Under the pieces are notes generated by a model. That model saw only the letters and a list, made by a program, of their open reading frames with translations. It searched no databases and had not been told where the DNA came from. This document shows, in pieces, positions 47,677-56,601 of a DNA stretch of 64,000 nucleotides. The position numbers and the translations under genes were made by a program. Position 1 is the first letter of the stretch. Each line of letters begins with the position of its first letter. This stretch comes from Pseudomonadota bacterium (GTDB taxonomy: Bacteria > Pseudomonadota > Alphaproteobacteria > Acetobacterales > Acetobacteraceae). The stretch lies in the NCBI GenBank assembly GCA_021805565.1, contig JAJZFA010000015.1, forward strand, positions 17,623-81,622, given 5' to 3'.

Positions 47677-48705
47677 ATGAACGCCATGACCTTCCCCGGT
47701 TCCCTTCCGATCTGGCACCCTGAAAGCTTGGCCGCGCGCCTGCCGTTTCTGCGGCGGCGTTCGGAACTGATCCGAACGATCCGGATATTCTTCCATGATC
47801 GCGCCTACACCGAAGTCGAAACCCCGTACGCGGTGCCGGTGCCGGGCGAGGAAGTCCACCTGCGCGCCTTCGCCACACGCCGCGATCGTCCGGATGGGTC
47901 GGCCGAACCGCTATGGCTGCATACCAGCCCGGAATTCGCCATGAAGCGGCTTCTGGTCGCGGGCGCCGGCCCGATTTTCCAATTCGCTCGGGTATGGCGC
48001 AACAATGAGGGCGGCGCCCTGCACGCTGCCGAATTCACCATGCTGGAATGGTACCGGCCCGGCGCGACGATGGATTCGCTGATCGCCGAAACCACGGATG
48101 TGCTGCGTATGGCGCTGCCCCCGGTCGTGCGCTGCCGCGGCATCACCACCGATCTGTCGCGGTTCGAGCGCCTGACCGTGGCCGAGGCGTTCGCCCGTCA
48201 TGCCGGTGTCGATCTGCTGGCGATCGGCGAGGATGCCGCCGGATTGGCCGCCGCCGCCGGGGCGCGCCTGCGGGATAACGAAACCTGGGAAGACCTGTTC
48301 TTCCGGCTGCTGCTGGAACGGATCGAGCCGCATCTCGGGCGGCGGCATCCTACCTTCCTGACGCACTGGCCCACCGCTCAGGCCGCGCTGGCACGCCGCG
48401 ACCCGTCCGATCCCAGGGTGGCGGAACGGTTCGAACTGTTCGTTTGCGGAATCGAACTGGCGAACGCGTTCGTGGAACTGACCGATCCGGTGGAGCAGCG
48501 CGCCCGTTTCGTGGCCGAACGCGGGCGGCGCGAAGCGCTGTACGGACCCGGCTGGCCGCTGGACGAGGACTTTCTCGCCGCGCTGGAACATGGCATGCCG
48601 CCCAGCGCGGGGATCGCTTTGGGATTCGACCGGCTGGCGATGATCGCGTCGGGCGCCGGCAGGATAGGGCAGGTGCTGTGGCTGCCCCCCGCCGATCCGG
48701 CCTGA
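47677..48705 (+). CDS. epmA: EF-P--(R)-beta-lysine ligase EpmA (PoxA/GenX)
   Basis: A 342-aa class II lysyl-tRNA synthetase-like enzyme that lacks the anticodon-binding domain. It has YTEVETPYAV, LHTSPEFAMKRLLVAGAGPIFQFARVWRNN (motif 2, shown in part) and GIALGFDRLAMI (motif 3). EpmA attaches beta-lysine to elongation factor P. The companion aminomutase epmB and efp are not in this window. Confidence 0.9.
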   Translation: MNAMTFPGSLPIWHPESLAARLPFLRRRSELIRTIRIFFHDRAYTEVETPYAVPVPGEEVHLRAFATRRDRPDGSAEPLWLHTSPEFAMKRLLVAGAGPIFQFARVWRNNEGGALHAAEFTMLEWYRPGATMDSLIAETTDVLRMALPPVVRCRGITTDLSRFERLTVAEAFARHAGVDLLAIGEDAAGLAAAAGARLRDNETWEDLFFRLLLERIEPHLGRRHPTFLTHWPTAQAALARRDPSDPRVAERFELFVCGIELANAFVELTDPVEQRARFVAERGRREALYGPGWPLDEDFLAALEHGMPPSAGIALGFDRLAMIASGAGRIGQVLWLPPADPA

Positions 48706-48803
48706 TGCAACCCGTTCGTGTTCCGCATGGCCGCGCTGCCCTGTTCCGTGTATAGGCTGGCCGCCGATCCCCAACCGACAGATTTTTGCCTTACGGAACC
48801 GCC

Positions 48804-51614
48804 ATGAACGATGCCGCCTCCGACCCTCAGCGCGACTACCGCGACACGGTGTTTCTGCCGCGCACCGGCTTTCCCATGCGCGGCGACTTGCCGAAGAAGG
48901 AACCGCAAATCCTGGCGAAATGGGACTCGATGGACCTGTGGGGCAAGCTTCGCGCGGCGTCGGCCGGCCGGCCGGTGTTCATCCTGCACGACGGTCCGCC
49001 ATACGCGAACGGCAACATCCACCTCGGCACCGCGCTGAACAAAATCCACAAGGACGTGATCAACCGCACGCGCCAGATGGCCGGGTACGACGCTAACTAC
49101 ATTCCCGGCTGGGACTGTCACGGCCTGCCGATCGAATGGAAGATCGAGGAGGAGTACCGGGCGAAGAAGAAGGATAAGGATTCGGTCCCGATTTTGGATT
49201 TCCGAGCCGAATGCCGGACATACGCCGAACATTGGCTGTCGGTGCAGGCGAAGGAATTTCGCCGCCTGGGCGTGGAGGGCGATTTCGCCGCACGGTACGC
49301 CACGATGGACCCGGCTTCGGAGGCGGCGATCGCCGCCGAAATTTGCAAGTTTTTGCTGAACGGCGCGCTGTATCGCGGCCTGCGCCCGGTGATGTGGTCG
49401 CCGGTCGAAAAGACCGCCCTCGCCGAAGCCGAGATCGAGTACCACGACCATACCAGCACCACCATTTGGGTTCGTTTTCCGGTCGTTGCCGCGTCTGTCC
49501 CGGCGTTGGAAGGCGCGGCGATCGCGATTTGGACCACCACCCCCTGGACAATGCCCGGCAACCGGGCGGTCGCGGCGGGGCCGGCATTCGATTATGCCGT
49601 TGTCCGCGTGGATGCCGTTGCCGCCGGATCGCTGGCTCGTGTTGGCGAGAAAATCGTCGTGTCGGATATTCTGCTGCCGGCCGTGCTGAAAGACACCGGC
49701 ATCGAGGCGCACACGGTCCTGGCCACGGTCAAGGGCGCCGATCTGGCCGGCACAATCATGGCGCATCCCTTGCGCGGACGCGGCTACGACCAGGACACGC
49801 CCCTGCTGCTGGCCGATTTTGTCACCACCGAGGCCGGCACAGGCTTTGTCCACATCGCGCCCGGCCATGGCGAGGACGATTTTATCCTCGGCCGCACCCA
49901 TGCCCTGGATATTCCGGAGACTGTCGGCGACGACGGAACGTTCAACCCCCGTGTGCCGCTGTTCGCCGGCGTTCACGTTTATAAAGCGGGCGATCCGGTT
50001 TGTGCCGCGCTGACCGAGGCCGGAACCCTGCTGGCGCGCGGGTCGATCCGCCATTCCTACCCGCATTCCTGGCGATCGAAGGCGCCGCTGATTTTCCGGG
50101 CGACACCGCAATGGTTCATCCGCATGGATGGGCCGGAACGCATCCGCGAAAAAGCGCTCGCCGCGATCGACGCAACCCATTTCGTGCCGGACCAGGGCCG
50201 CAACCGCATCGGATCGATGGTCGCCGGCCGCCCCGACTGGTGCATCAGCCGCCAACGCGCGTGGGGCGTGCCGATCGCCGTCTTCGTCGAGAAGGCATCG
50301 GGCCAGCCGCTGCGCGACCCCGCCGTGGTCGCCCGTATCGTCGCGGCGTTCGAGGCCGAAGGCGCCGATGCGTGGTACGCGTCCCCGCCATCCCGCTTCC
50401 TGGGGCCGGATTACAATCCCGGCGACTATGATCAGGTGCGAGATATCGTCGATGTCTGGTTCGAATCCGGCTGCACCCACGCCTTCGTGCTGGAAAAACG
50501 CGGACTGCCCTGGCCGGCCGACCTGTATCTGGAAGGGTCCGACCAGCATCGCGGCTGGTTCCAGTCGTCGCTTCTGGAATCGGTCGGCACCCGCGGCCGG
50601 GCGCCGTTCAAGGCGGTCGTCACCGACGGTTTCGTCAACGACGAACACGGCCGCAAAATGTCCAAATCGCTCGGGAATGTCGTTGCGCCGGAAGAGGTGG
50701 CAAAACAATACGGTATCGATATATTACGGCTGTGGGTCATGATGTCGGACACCACCGAAGACCTGCGCATCGGCCCGGAAATCCTCAAACAGCAGGCGGA
50801 ACTTTACCGCCGCCTGCGCAACACCCTGCGTTGGATACTGGGTAGCCTGGACGGGTTTTCCAGCGATGAAATCTTGCCGGCCGAAGACATGCCGGAACTG
50901 GAACGATGGGTGCTGCACCGTCTGACCGACATCGATACGAAATTCCGGGCGGCGGTGCAATCCTACGATTGGACCGGCATCTATCCCGATTTGCATAATT
51001 TTTGTTCGGTCGATCTGTCGGCATTTTATTTCGATATCCGGAAGGACGCGCTGTATTGTGATCGCCCGGACAGCTTGCGCCGCCGAGCCGCGCGCACCGT
51101 GCTGGACTATCTGCACCGGTATCTTTGCACGTGGCTCGCCCCGGTGCTGTGTTTCACCGCCGAAGAGGCGTGGTGCGCTCGCTTCGGCGATGATGCCAGC
51201 GTGCATCTGGAACCGTTCCAAACGCCGCCGGCCGGCTGGCGCGACGACTCGCTCGCCGCGAAATGGGAAACGATTCGGACTATCCGCCGCCGCATTACCG
51301 TCCCGATCGAGGAACTCCGGAAAACCAACGCTATCGGATCCTCGCTTCAGGCGGCCATCGGGCTGAAACTGAGCGCGGCTCATGTAACCCTTATGGATGA
51401 AGCCGCATGGTCCGAGATCGCGATCGTCTCCTCCGTACAGATCGAGCCGGACACGGACGAATCCCCAGCGAGGGTCATGCCCGCCTCCGGCGCCAAATGC
51501 GTCCGCTGCTGGAAAGTGCTCCCGGAAGTGGGGTCGAACGCCACCCACCCGTCGCTGTGTCTCCGCTGCTCGGACGTCGTGGACTCGGGCCTGATGTGCA
51601 AGCCGGCGGCATGA
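48804..51614 (+). CDS. ileS: Isoleucyl-tRNA synthetase
   Basis: A 936-aa class Ia synthetase. GPPYANGNIHLGTALNK holds the HIGH motif and GRKMSKSLGN the KMSKS loop. The editing domain has WTTTPWTMPGNRAV and TGFVHIAPGHGEDDF. The C terminus has the zinc knuckle CVRCWK / CLRC. The ATG at 48804 is preferred over a TTG six codons upstream. The lspA start overlaps its stop. Confidence 0.97.
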   Translation: MNDAASDPQRDYRDTVFLPRTGFPMRGDLPKKEPQILAKWDSMDLWGKLRAASAGRPVFILHDGPPYANGNIHLGTALNKIHKDVINRTRQMAGYDANYIPGWDCHGLPIEWKIEEEYRAKKKDKDSVPILDFRAECRTYAEHWLSVQAKEFRRLGVEGDFAARYATMDPASEAAIAAEICKFLLNGALYRGLRPVMWSPVEKTALAEAEIEYHDHTSTTIWVRFPVVAASVPALEGAAIAIWTTTPWTMPGNRAVAAGPAFDYAVVRVDAVAAGSLARVGEKIVVSDILLPAVLKDTGIEAHTVLATVKGADLAGTIMAHPLRGRGYDQDTPLLLADFVTTEAGTGFVHIAPGHGEDDFILGRTHALDIPETVGDDGTFNPRVPLFAGVHVYKAGDPVCAALTEAGTLLARGSIRHSYPHSWRSKAPLIFRATPQWFIRMDGPERIREKALAAIDATHFVPDQGRNRIGSMVAGRPDWCISRQRAWGVPIAVFVEKASGQPLRDPAVVARIVAAFEAEGADAWYASPPSRFLGPDYNPGDYDQVRDIVDVWFESGCTHAFVLEKRGLPWPADLYLEGSDQHRGWFQSSLLESVGTRGRAPFKAVVTDGFVNDEHGRKMSKSLGNVVAPEEVAKQYGIDILRLWVMMSDTTEDLRIGPEILKQQAELYRRLRNTLRWILGSLDGFSSDEILPAEDMPELERWVLHRLTDIDTKFRAAVQSYDWTGIYPDLHNFCSVDLSAFYFDIRKDALYCDRPDSLRRRAARTVLDYLHRYLCTWLAPVLCFTAEEAWCARFGDDASVHLEPFQTPPAGWRDDSLAAKWETIRTIRRRITVPIEELRKTNAIGSSLQAAIGLKLSAAHVTLMDEAAWSEIAIVSSVQIEPDTDESPARVMPASGAKCVRCWKVLPEVGSNATHPSLCLRCSDVVDSGLMCKPAA

Positions 51615-52117
51615 CGCGCCGCAACTTCATCCCGCTGGGCCTGATGGCCGGGCTGATCGTGCTGGCCGCCGACCAACTGAGCAAATGGTGGGTCCTGCAT
51701 GGCCTGGACCTGCCCGATGTCCGTCAGGTGGTGCTGCTGCCCGTGCTGAACCTGACCATGGTGTGGAACCGGGGCGTGACGTTCGGCATGCTGAACGGGC
51801 TTGGCAACTGGGGACATAGTGTGCTGACCGGGATCGCACTGTGCGTTGTTGTCGCATTAGGATTTTGGCTGCGCCGGGCGGAAAACACACTGACGGCGGT
51901 TGCGATCGGCGCAATCGCCGGCGGGGCGATCGGCAATGTGATCGATCGCATCCGCTATGGAGCCGTGGTGGATTTCATCCAGGCCCATGTAAACACCCCG
52001 TGGGGAGATTTTTCCTGGTACGTGTTCAACGTTGCCGACGCGGCCATCGTGTGCGGGGTGGCGGCTCTGCTGTTCGATTCCTGGTTTTCGAAGCGGCGGC
52101 AGGTCCGGCCGGCGTAG
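51611..52117 (+). CDS. lspA: Signal peptidase II (lipoprotein signal peptidase)
   Basis: A 168-aa inner-membrane aspartyl protease with four hydrophobic segments. The catalytic aspartates lie in GNVIDRIRYGAVVDFI and VFNVADAAIV, and DQLSKWW is the N-terminal block. It removes the signal peptides of prolipoproteins. Its ATG overlaps the ileS stop (ATGA), so the two are coupled, the common ileS-lspA order. Confidence 0.95.
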   Translation: MTRRNFIPLGLMAGLIVLAADQLSKWWVLHGLDLPDVRQVVLLPVLNLTMVWNRGVTFGMLNGLGNWGHSVLTGIALCVVVALGFWLRRAENTLTAVAIGAIAGGAIGNVIDRIRYGAVVDFIQAHVNTPWGDFSWYVFNVADAAIVCGVAALLFDSWFSKRRQVRPA

Positions 52118-52165
52118 GGCTTGCGCGACATGAATCGCTGCAAGCGACAGCGTCGAGTTAACCCC

Positions 52166-52212
52166 AAGCTCATGTTTTGCAACGCAACTTTGCTGGCGTA
52201 CTGACGCACTTA
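52166..52212. repeat. Direct repeat, copy A (47 bp)
   Basis: This 47-bp stretch, starting AAGCTCATGTTTTGC, recurs at 52423-52469 in the same direction with 43 of 47 positions matching. Three inverted repeats lie between the copies. Confidence 0.9.
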
Positions 52213-52213
52213 C

Positions 52214-52271
52214 ACCAAGCCGCGCCGATCCATGAAGAATGGGCCGGCGCGGCTTGGTATAAGTCTTTTTT
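52214..52271 (+). terminator. Hairpin with T-run downstream of lspA
   Basis: Perfect 13-bp GC-rich arms (ACCAAGCCGCGCC at 52214-52226 and its complement at 52246-52258) have a 19-bp loop, followed by TTTTTT at 52266-52271. It is a good terminator for ileS-lspA, about 97 bp after the stop, and begins right after direct-repeat copy A. Confidence 0.7.
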
Positions 52272-52304
52272 GGCGCGCCGCCGCCCTCCAACCCGGCGGA
52301 CGAG

Positions 52305-52351
52305 ACCAACCGGCGGAAAGGATGCAAGAGTCATCTTTTCCGCCGGTTGGT
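52305..52351. repeat. Perfect 15-bp inverted repeat
   Basis: ACCAACCGGCGGAAA at 52305-52319 and its exact complement at 52337-52351 flank a 17-bp loop. It is the second of three clustered palindromes and starts with ACCAA like the first. Confidence 0.85.
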
Positions 52352-52371
52352 ATTATCTGCCAGCGTTGCCT

Positions 52372-52423
52372 TAGGCCATGCCCAACAATTATCGCTTCGG
52401 ATTGCAGTGTCGGGCATGCCCTA
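52372..52423. repeat. REP-like palindrome
   Basis: Arms of 16 bp with two mismatches (TAGGCCATGCCCAACA at 52372-52387; its partner at 52408-52423) enclose ATTATCGCTTCGGATTGCAG. The loop core ATCGCTTCGGATT recurs inside a hairpin at 56074-56113. It may belong to a dispersed palindromic repeat family. Confidence 0.75.
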
Positions 52424-52469
52424 AGCTTATGTTTTGCACGGCAACTTTGCTGGCGTGCTGACGCACTTA
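52423..52469. repeat. Direct repeat, copy B (47 bp)
   Basis: This is the second copy of the 47-bp unit at 52166-52212. An 18-bp string, TGCCAGCGTTGCCTTAGG, also occurs twice in the same spacer, at 52358-52375 and 52472-52489. Confidence 0.9.
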
Positions 52470-52489
52470 TTTGCCAGCGTTGCCTTAGG

Positions 52490-52741
52490 GCAGCAAAGGC
52501 TTCCAACTGGAACGGGACAAATCCCGAAGCCGGTGCGTGCGCGCAGGCGATCGGTCGCATCCGAACCGCGCGTGTTGCCGGCCTGTCCAGGCTGCCACGA
52601 TGCGGCGATTGTCCATACGCAACCCGCGACGGGTTTGCGTATGCCTGCTCCTGAACAAGCGATTCTATGCCGGTAGTCGTTATTTTCTGGCTGGTGGATT
52701 TACGCCAAGCCAAAAGGGGATCGCATCCGGGCGCTTTGACG
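52490..52741. other. Rest of the spacer after lspA
   Basis: The 252 bp before the VOC gene stop hold no gene that I can support. Together with the repeats at 52166-52489 this makes a 624-bp spacer between lspA and the VOC gene. Confidence 0.6.
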
Positions 52742-53167
52742 CTAATACCCCTTCATGCCGCTGGATTCGGTTTCCGACGCATCGAAATTGCATTCGACCG
52801 AAATGCCGTCCGGGTCCAGATAGAACAACTGCGTCATATTCAGCCGCGGCAACACCCGCTCATCGTATTTGATCCCGAGCGATTTCAGATTTTGGCGCAT
52901 GTCCTTCAGCCCGTCGCAGGTGAACGCGATGTGATCCAGGCGGCCGGTTGCCGCCGGGTAGGACGGTCCATCGGCGACAAGCGGGTCCTCGGCGCGATAG
53001 CCGATCAGATGCACGGTTGGGATGCCGCCGCAGTATAGCCAGTACCCTGGGAACGGGAGCGGCGGCCGGTCCCCCACCGTCAGGCCGACGATGTCGCGAT
53101 AGAAATCCTTCGTGCGTTCCAGGTCGCGCACCTTGATCGTGTAGTGGTTCAGCGATTGTGCCGGCAT
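52742..53167 (-). CDS. VOC family protein
   Basis: A 141-aa vicinal-oxygen-chelate fold protein with the two beta-alpha-beta-beta-beta modules. NHYTIKVRDLERTKDFY gives the first metal histidine, RLDHIAFTCDGL the second and GISVECNF the glutamate. It could be a glyoxalase-like enzyme or an extradiol-type dioxygenase domain. It lies 12 bp downstream of the acyl-CoA dehydrogenase-like gene, so the pair may share a pathway. Confidence 0.88.
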   Translation of the reverse strand: MPAQSLNHYTIKVRDLERTKDFYRDIVGLTVGDRPPLPFPGYWLYCGGIPTVHLIGYRAEDPLVADGPSYPAATGRLDHIAFTCDGLKDMRQNLKSLGIKYDERVLPRLNMTQLFYLDPDGISVECNFDASETESSGMKGY

Positions 53168-53179
53168 GCTGGTTCTCCT

Positions 53180-54313
53180 TCAAAACTGGTTTTCGGGTTG
53201 CAGGCCGAACATGAATTGCCCGACCGACTCGTAGTGAAGCTGGCGACCTTGCGATTGCTGCGCGACGGTATCGATATCGCGCAGCCGCCGCTCGAAGGGC
53301 TGGTTCTCGAAGACCGCCATCGACCCCGCACAGTGAAAAATCGTGTTGACCACATCGCGCGACTGTTGAATGGACCAGGTGGACGCCAGCCGCAGCATGG
53401 CTGCGTGGCGGTCTGTCATATCGCCGTGGCGGACGGCGAATTCATAAATCTCATCCAGTGTATTGTGCAGGAAGGCGCGGGCGGAGTGCCACTTCGCTTC
53501 CGCCTGCGCCAGTTGCGACTGTACTACGTTGTTGTCGCGCAAGGGCTTAGCGGCGCCACGGGATGTTTTCGTGGCGGGCAGATCCAGAAACGCGTCGATC
53601 GTGCCGCGCGCGATACCAAGGCCGACGCCGGCGAAGCCCGCCGAGTAGAGTTGGCTGCTGCCGAAACGATACAGTGGGCCAACTTCGCGTCGGTCGGTCG
53701 GGGCATCGCGCAGCATGGTATGGTTCGTTGGGACGAACAGGTCTTTCACCACGTATTCGTTACTGGCGGTGCCGCGCAGTCCCAGTGTGTGCCAGATATC
53801 GACCATCGTGGCGCTGGACTTGGGAAACAACAGGGTGCGAATTTCCCTCGTGCCAGAGACTTTCAGGTGGGCACCCAGCCAGGTTGCGTTCTGGCAGCCG
53901 CTGGCGAAACGCCATGTGCCAGAGATGCAATATCCGCCGGGAACGGGTTCGGCCTCATACGGCGAACCGGGCGGTCCCCAGGCCAGGATGCCATCGGCCG
54001 AACCGAAGATGGACTTCGCCACGGCCGGGTCCAGATAGGCGGCGGACATCGCGCATCCGTTGCCTTGGCATACGACCCAACCGGTGGAGCCGTCCGCGGC
54101 GGCGATGATCTGGGTGATGCTGGCGAAATCGGACGGTTTCATTTCCATTCCGCCGCCGGTGCCGGGTTGCAGCATGCGGAAAAATCCGCCGTCTTTCAGG
54201 GCGGCGACGATCGCCGGGGTCAGTTCGCGGCGTTGGTTGACCTCATCGCCTTCCCGCGTCAGCAGACGATGCAGCGCTCGGGCGCGGGCGATCTGGGGAT
54301 GGGGTTCGGTCAT
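53180..54313 (-). CDS. Acyl-CoA dehydrogenase-fold flavin monooxygenase (HpaB/HsaA-like)
   Basis: A 377-aa flavoprotein. The N-terminal helical domain carries RELTPAIVAALKDGGFFRML; the middle domain has GYCISGTWRFASGCQNATW, and the C-terminal domain has AGVGLGIARGTIDAF. This matches group D flavin monooxygenases related to 4-hydroxyphenylacetate or steroid hydroxylases rather than true acyl-CoA dehydrogenases, which have a catalytic glutamate in a different context. It is followed by a VOC gene, as in hydroxylase/ring-cleavage pairs. Substrate unknown. Confidence 0.82.
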   Translation of the reverse strand: MTEPHPQIARARALHRLLTREGDEVNQRRELTPAIVAALKDGGFFRMLQPGTGGGMEMKPSDFASITQIIAAADGSTGWVVCQGNGCAMSAAYLDPAVAKSIFGSADGILAWGPPGSPYEAEPVPGGYCISGTWRFASGCQNATWLGAHLKVSGTREIRTLLFPKSSATMVDIWHTLGLRGTASNEYVVKDLFVPTNHTMLRDAPTDRREVGPLYRFGSSQLYSAGFAGVGLGIARGTIDAFLDLPATKTSRGAAKPLRDNNVVQSQLAQAEAKWHSARAFLHNTLDEIYEFAVRHGDMTDRHAAMLRLASTWSIQQSRDVVNTIFHCAGSMAVFENQPFERRLRDIDTVAQQSQGRQLHYESVGQFMFGLQPENQF

Positions 54314-54573
54314 TCGGAAGGCTCCGCGTCATGGCGTGAACGCCGTTGCGCGGAACGATGGCGCAGTTTGGGGCGGATGAAAAGGAAGGCGGCGCCGGGC
54401 GTCCGTCTGGTGGCGAACCGGTCGCGTGAAACGGTTCCGGCACGTCAGGGGCTCGGCGATCGCGTCGGCCAGCACGCGATAGGCGCATCGAACGAGTGCA
54501 GCAGTTCTTCGATGCATCACGCGATATCCAGGATGGCACACGAACCGTTGACGTCGGCCGGCAAAAGCGCGCG

Positions 54574-56019
54574 TCAAGCGGCGGGCTTTCCCGCCACCGA
54601 ACCCAGCGCGGCTTCCAGTCGCCGGGCGACCTCGCCAGCCATGGCGGTCGGGGTGGCGGCGAAGCCGATCACCAGCCCGGTCATGCGCGGTGTGCCTGGG
54701 TAGTAGGCCCGCAGCGGCGATACAGCGAGTTCGCGGATGCGGCAGGCGCGGACGGCGGCGTCTTCATCCATGCCGTCCGGCAACCGCGCCGCCATGTGCA
54801 ATCCGCCGGGGGCGGGGAGCGCGATCGCACCGCGGACGTGTCGTTGCACCGCATCCAGCAGCGCATCGCGGCGACGGGCGTATTCGGTACGCATCTTGCG
54901 GATATGCGGGGCCAGCAGACCCAGCCGCATGAACTCCGCCAACGTGGCCTGGGTAAAGGCGCCGGTGCCGCGATCCGTCAGGGTACGCAGTCTTACGAAG
55001 GCGGCCACCAGCGGTGGCGGCACGATGGCGAAGCCGATGCGCAATGCTGGGGCGAGGGTCTTACTGAATGTGCCGCAGTAGATGACCTGGCCGGCCTTAT
55101 CCAGCGTCGCCAGCGGGGGCAGGGGTTTACCCTCCCAGCGGAATTCCGAGTCGCAATCGTCCTCCAGCACCCACGCGTTGGCACGCCGTGCCCAGTCCAG
55201 CAGGGCCAGCCGCCGGCCGATTGGCATGGTGCCGCCAAGCGGTGTCGCGTGGGACGGTGCGACCAATGCCAGCCGGGCGTCCGGTGCGATTCGTACGCCC
55301 GCGGCGACATCGATGCCGTCCGAGTCGCTGGGGATTGGCATCGACACGGCTCCGGCGGCACTGAGTGCGCCGCGCCCGGCAATGTAGCCGGGATCTTCCA
55401 CCCAGGCCGCATCGCCTGGGTCCAGCAGCAGATCGGCTGCTATGCGTAGAGCCTGCTGGGTGCCATTTGTCACAACGATGCAGCCTGGGTCGGCGATCAG
55501 TCCGCGGGTGGAGGCCAGATGGGCGGCGATTTGCTGGCGGAGCACCAAAAGGCCCTGCGGCGGCGGATAGCTGGACAATTCGCCGGCCAGGGGTTTCATC
55601 GCGCGTGAGGTACAGCGCGCCCAGGCTTTCACCGGAAACAGGTCCGGTGCGGGCAGGCCGCCCGCGAGCAACAAGCCCAGTGCCGGGTCGCGTGCGCTGG
55701 CGGCGGCGGGTATTTCGGCCAGCCGGACCCCGCGGGTGGACAGCGAGGCCGCGGCGAAAGGCGGAGGTTCCGCGGGGACAGGGGCCTGATCGGGCAAATC
55801 GGTCGCGACATAGGTGCCGCTGCCGGTGCGGCCGCGCACATACCCCTCGGATGCGAGGCGTTCGTAGGCCATTACCACTGTTTGGCGGGCGACCCCCAGT
55901 TCTTGAGCCAGGGCGCGGCTCGGGGGCAAACGGGCACCGCTGGTCAAGGCGCCAGACAGAATGCTGTGGCGAAGGTGATCGAATACGGCGGTTTGCCTAG
56001 TTTGGTCTGCGGCAAGCAT
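54574..56019 (-). CDS. MocR/PdxR-type regulator: GntR helix-turn-helix fused to aminotransferase domain
   Basis: A 481-aa protein. Residues about 10-75 form a GntR winged helix (SGARLPPSRALAQELGVARQ, GYVRGRTGSGTYV). From about residue 110 a class I/II aminotransferase fold follows, with VVTNGTQQALRIAADLL and the PLP lysine in CGTFSKTLAPALRIGF. MocR proteins sense PLP or aminated ligands and switch nearby genes. It is upstream on the same strand of the flavoprotein/VOC pair and may control it. Confidence 0.9.
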   Translation of the reverse strand: MLAADQTRQTAVFDHLRHSILSGALTSGARLPPSRALAQELGVARQTVVMAYERLASEGYVRGRTGSGTYVATDLPDQAPVPAEPPPFAAASLSTRGVRLAEIPAAASARDPALGLLLAGGLPAPDLFPVKAWARCTSRAMKPLAGELSSYPPPQGLLVLRQQIAAHLASTRGLIADPGCIVVTNGTQQALRIAADLLLDPGDAAWVEDPGYIAGRGALSAAGAVSMPIPSDSDGIDVAAGVRIAPDARLALVAPSHATPLGGTMPIGRRLALLDWARRANAWVLEDDCDSEFRWEGKPLPPLATLDKAGQVIYCGTFSKTLAPALRIGFAIVPPPLVAAFVRLRTLTDRGTGAFTQATLAEFMRLGLLAPHIRKMRTEYARRRDALLDAVQRHVRGAIALPAPGGLHMAARLPDGMDEDAAVRACRIRELAVSPLRAYYPGTPRMTGLVIGFAATPTAMAGEVARRLEAALGSVAGKPAA

Positions 56020-56073
56020 AGGGTTCGATCACCACCGGCTGGTCCAATCGGTGAATCCTAGCGCCCCAAGCGC

Positions 56074-56113
56074 ACGCCCGGCAACGATCGCTTCGGATTA
56101 CGATGCCGGGTGT
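56074..56113. repeat. REP-like hairpin
   Basis: Arms ACGCCCGGCA (56074-56083) and TGCCGGGTGT (56104-56113) match at 9 of 10 positions, around a loop containing ATCGCTTCGGATT (56087-56099). The same loop core occurs at 52391-52403 in the spacer after lspA. Confidence 0.7.
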
Positions 56114-56250
56114 AGTCCAATCCATTGTCCAAACCGTCAGCTTTTACGGCGTGCCGATGCTGAGCTGAGTTAGACTCATGCCATAGTAAACAGATATTAC
56201 GCGGCATGGAGGGCAACACCCCAGCCGCGCCTAATCTTAGCAGAGCGGTA

Positions 56251-56454
56251 TTAGAATCCCTCGCGCTCCAGCCGCTTGCGCTCCAGCTTTCTGGCGCGGC
56301 GCACGGCTTCCGCTGCTTCGCGGGCCCGGCGTTCGGACGGCTTTTCATAATGCCGCCGAAGTTTCATCTCGCGAAAAATCCCCTCCCGCTGCATTTTCTT
56401 TTTCAGCGCCTTGAGCGCCTGATCGACGTTGTTGTCACGCACGAGGACTTGCAC
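56251..56454 (-). CDS. rpsU: 30S ribosomal protein S21
   Basis: A 67-aa ribosomal protein: [40 protein letters not shown] and a basic C terminus. The start is a GTG at 56454 with AGGAG about ten bases upstream. The frame stays open upstream for 49 codons to an ATG at 56601, but that extension is not S21-like. S21 helps in mRNA initiation and sits near the Shine-Dalgarno helix of 16S rRNA. It is divergent from def. Confidence 0.95.
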   Translation of the reverse strand: MQVLVRDNNVDQALKALKKKMQREGIFREMKLRRHYEKPSERRAREAAEAVRRARKLERKRLEREGF

Positions 56455-56601
56455 TTGGCCGCCTGCTCCTATCCAGGGCGCCCCCGCCATCGGGTGCGCG
56501 AAAACGTCCGTTGCCAGGGATTCCGGCACGGGGGCTGGCGCTATAACACGGTCCTGGATACTTACAAGGCCAATCTCCGCCAACAGGGGCATCTCGCGCA
56601 C

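Noticed and set aside
48378..50708. 776-codon minus-strand open frame opposite epmA and ileS
   Set aside because: It is antisense to two well-supported synthetase-type genes and has no recognisable domains.
52166..52489. Possible CRISPR array
   Set aside because: Only two copies of a 47-bp repeat occur, with palindromes between them rather than uniform spacers, and no cas genes are near.
56455..56601. 49-codon N-terminal extension of S21
   Set aside because: Ribosomal protein S21 starts at the conserved VQVLVRDNN with a GTG and its own AGGAG site; the extension also overlaps the def promoter.
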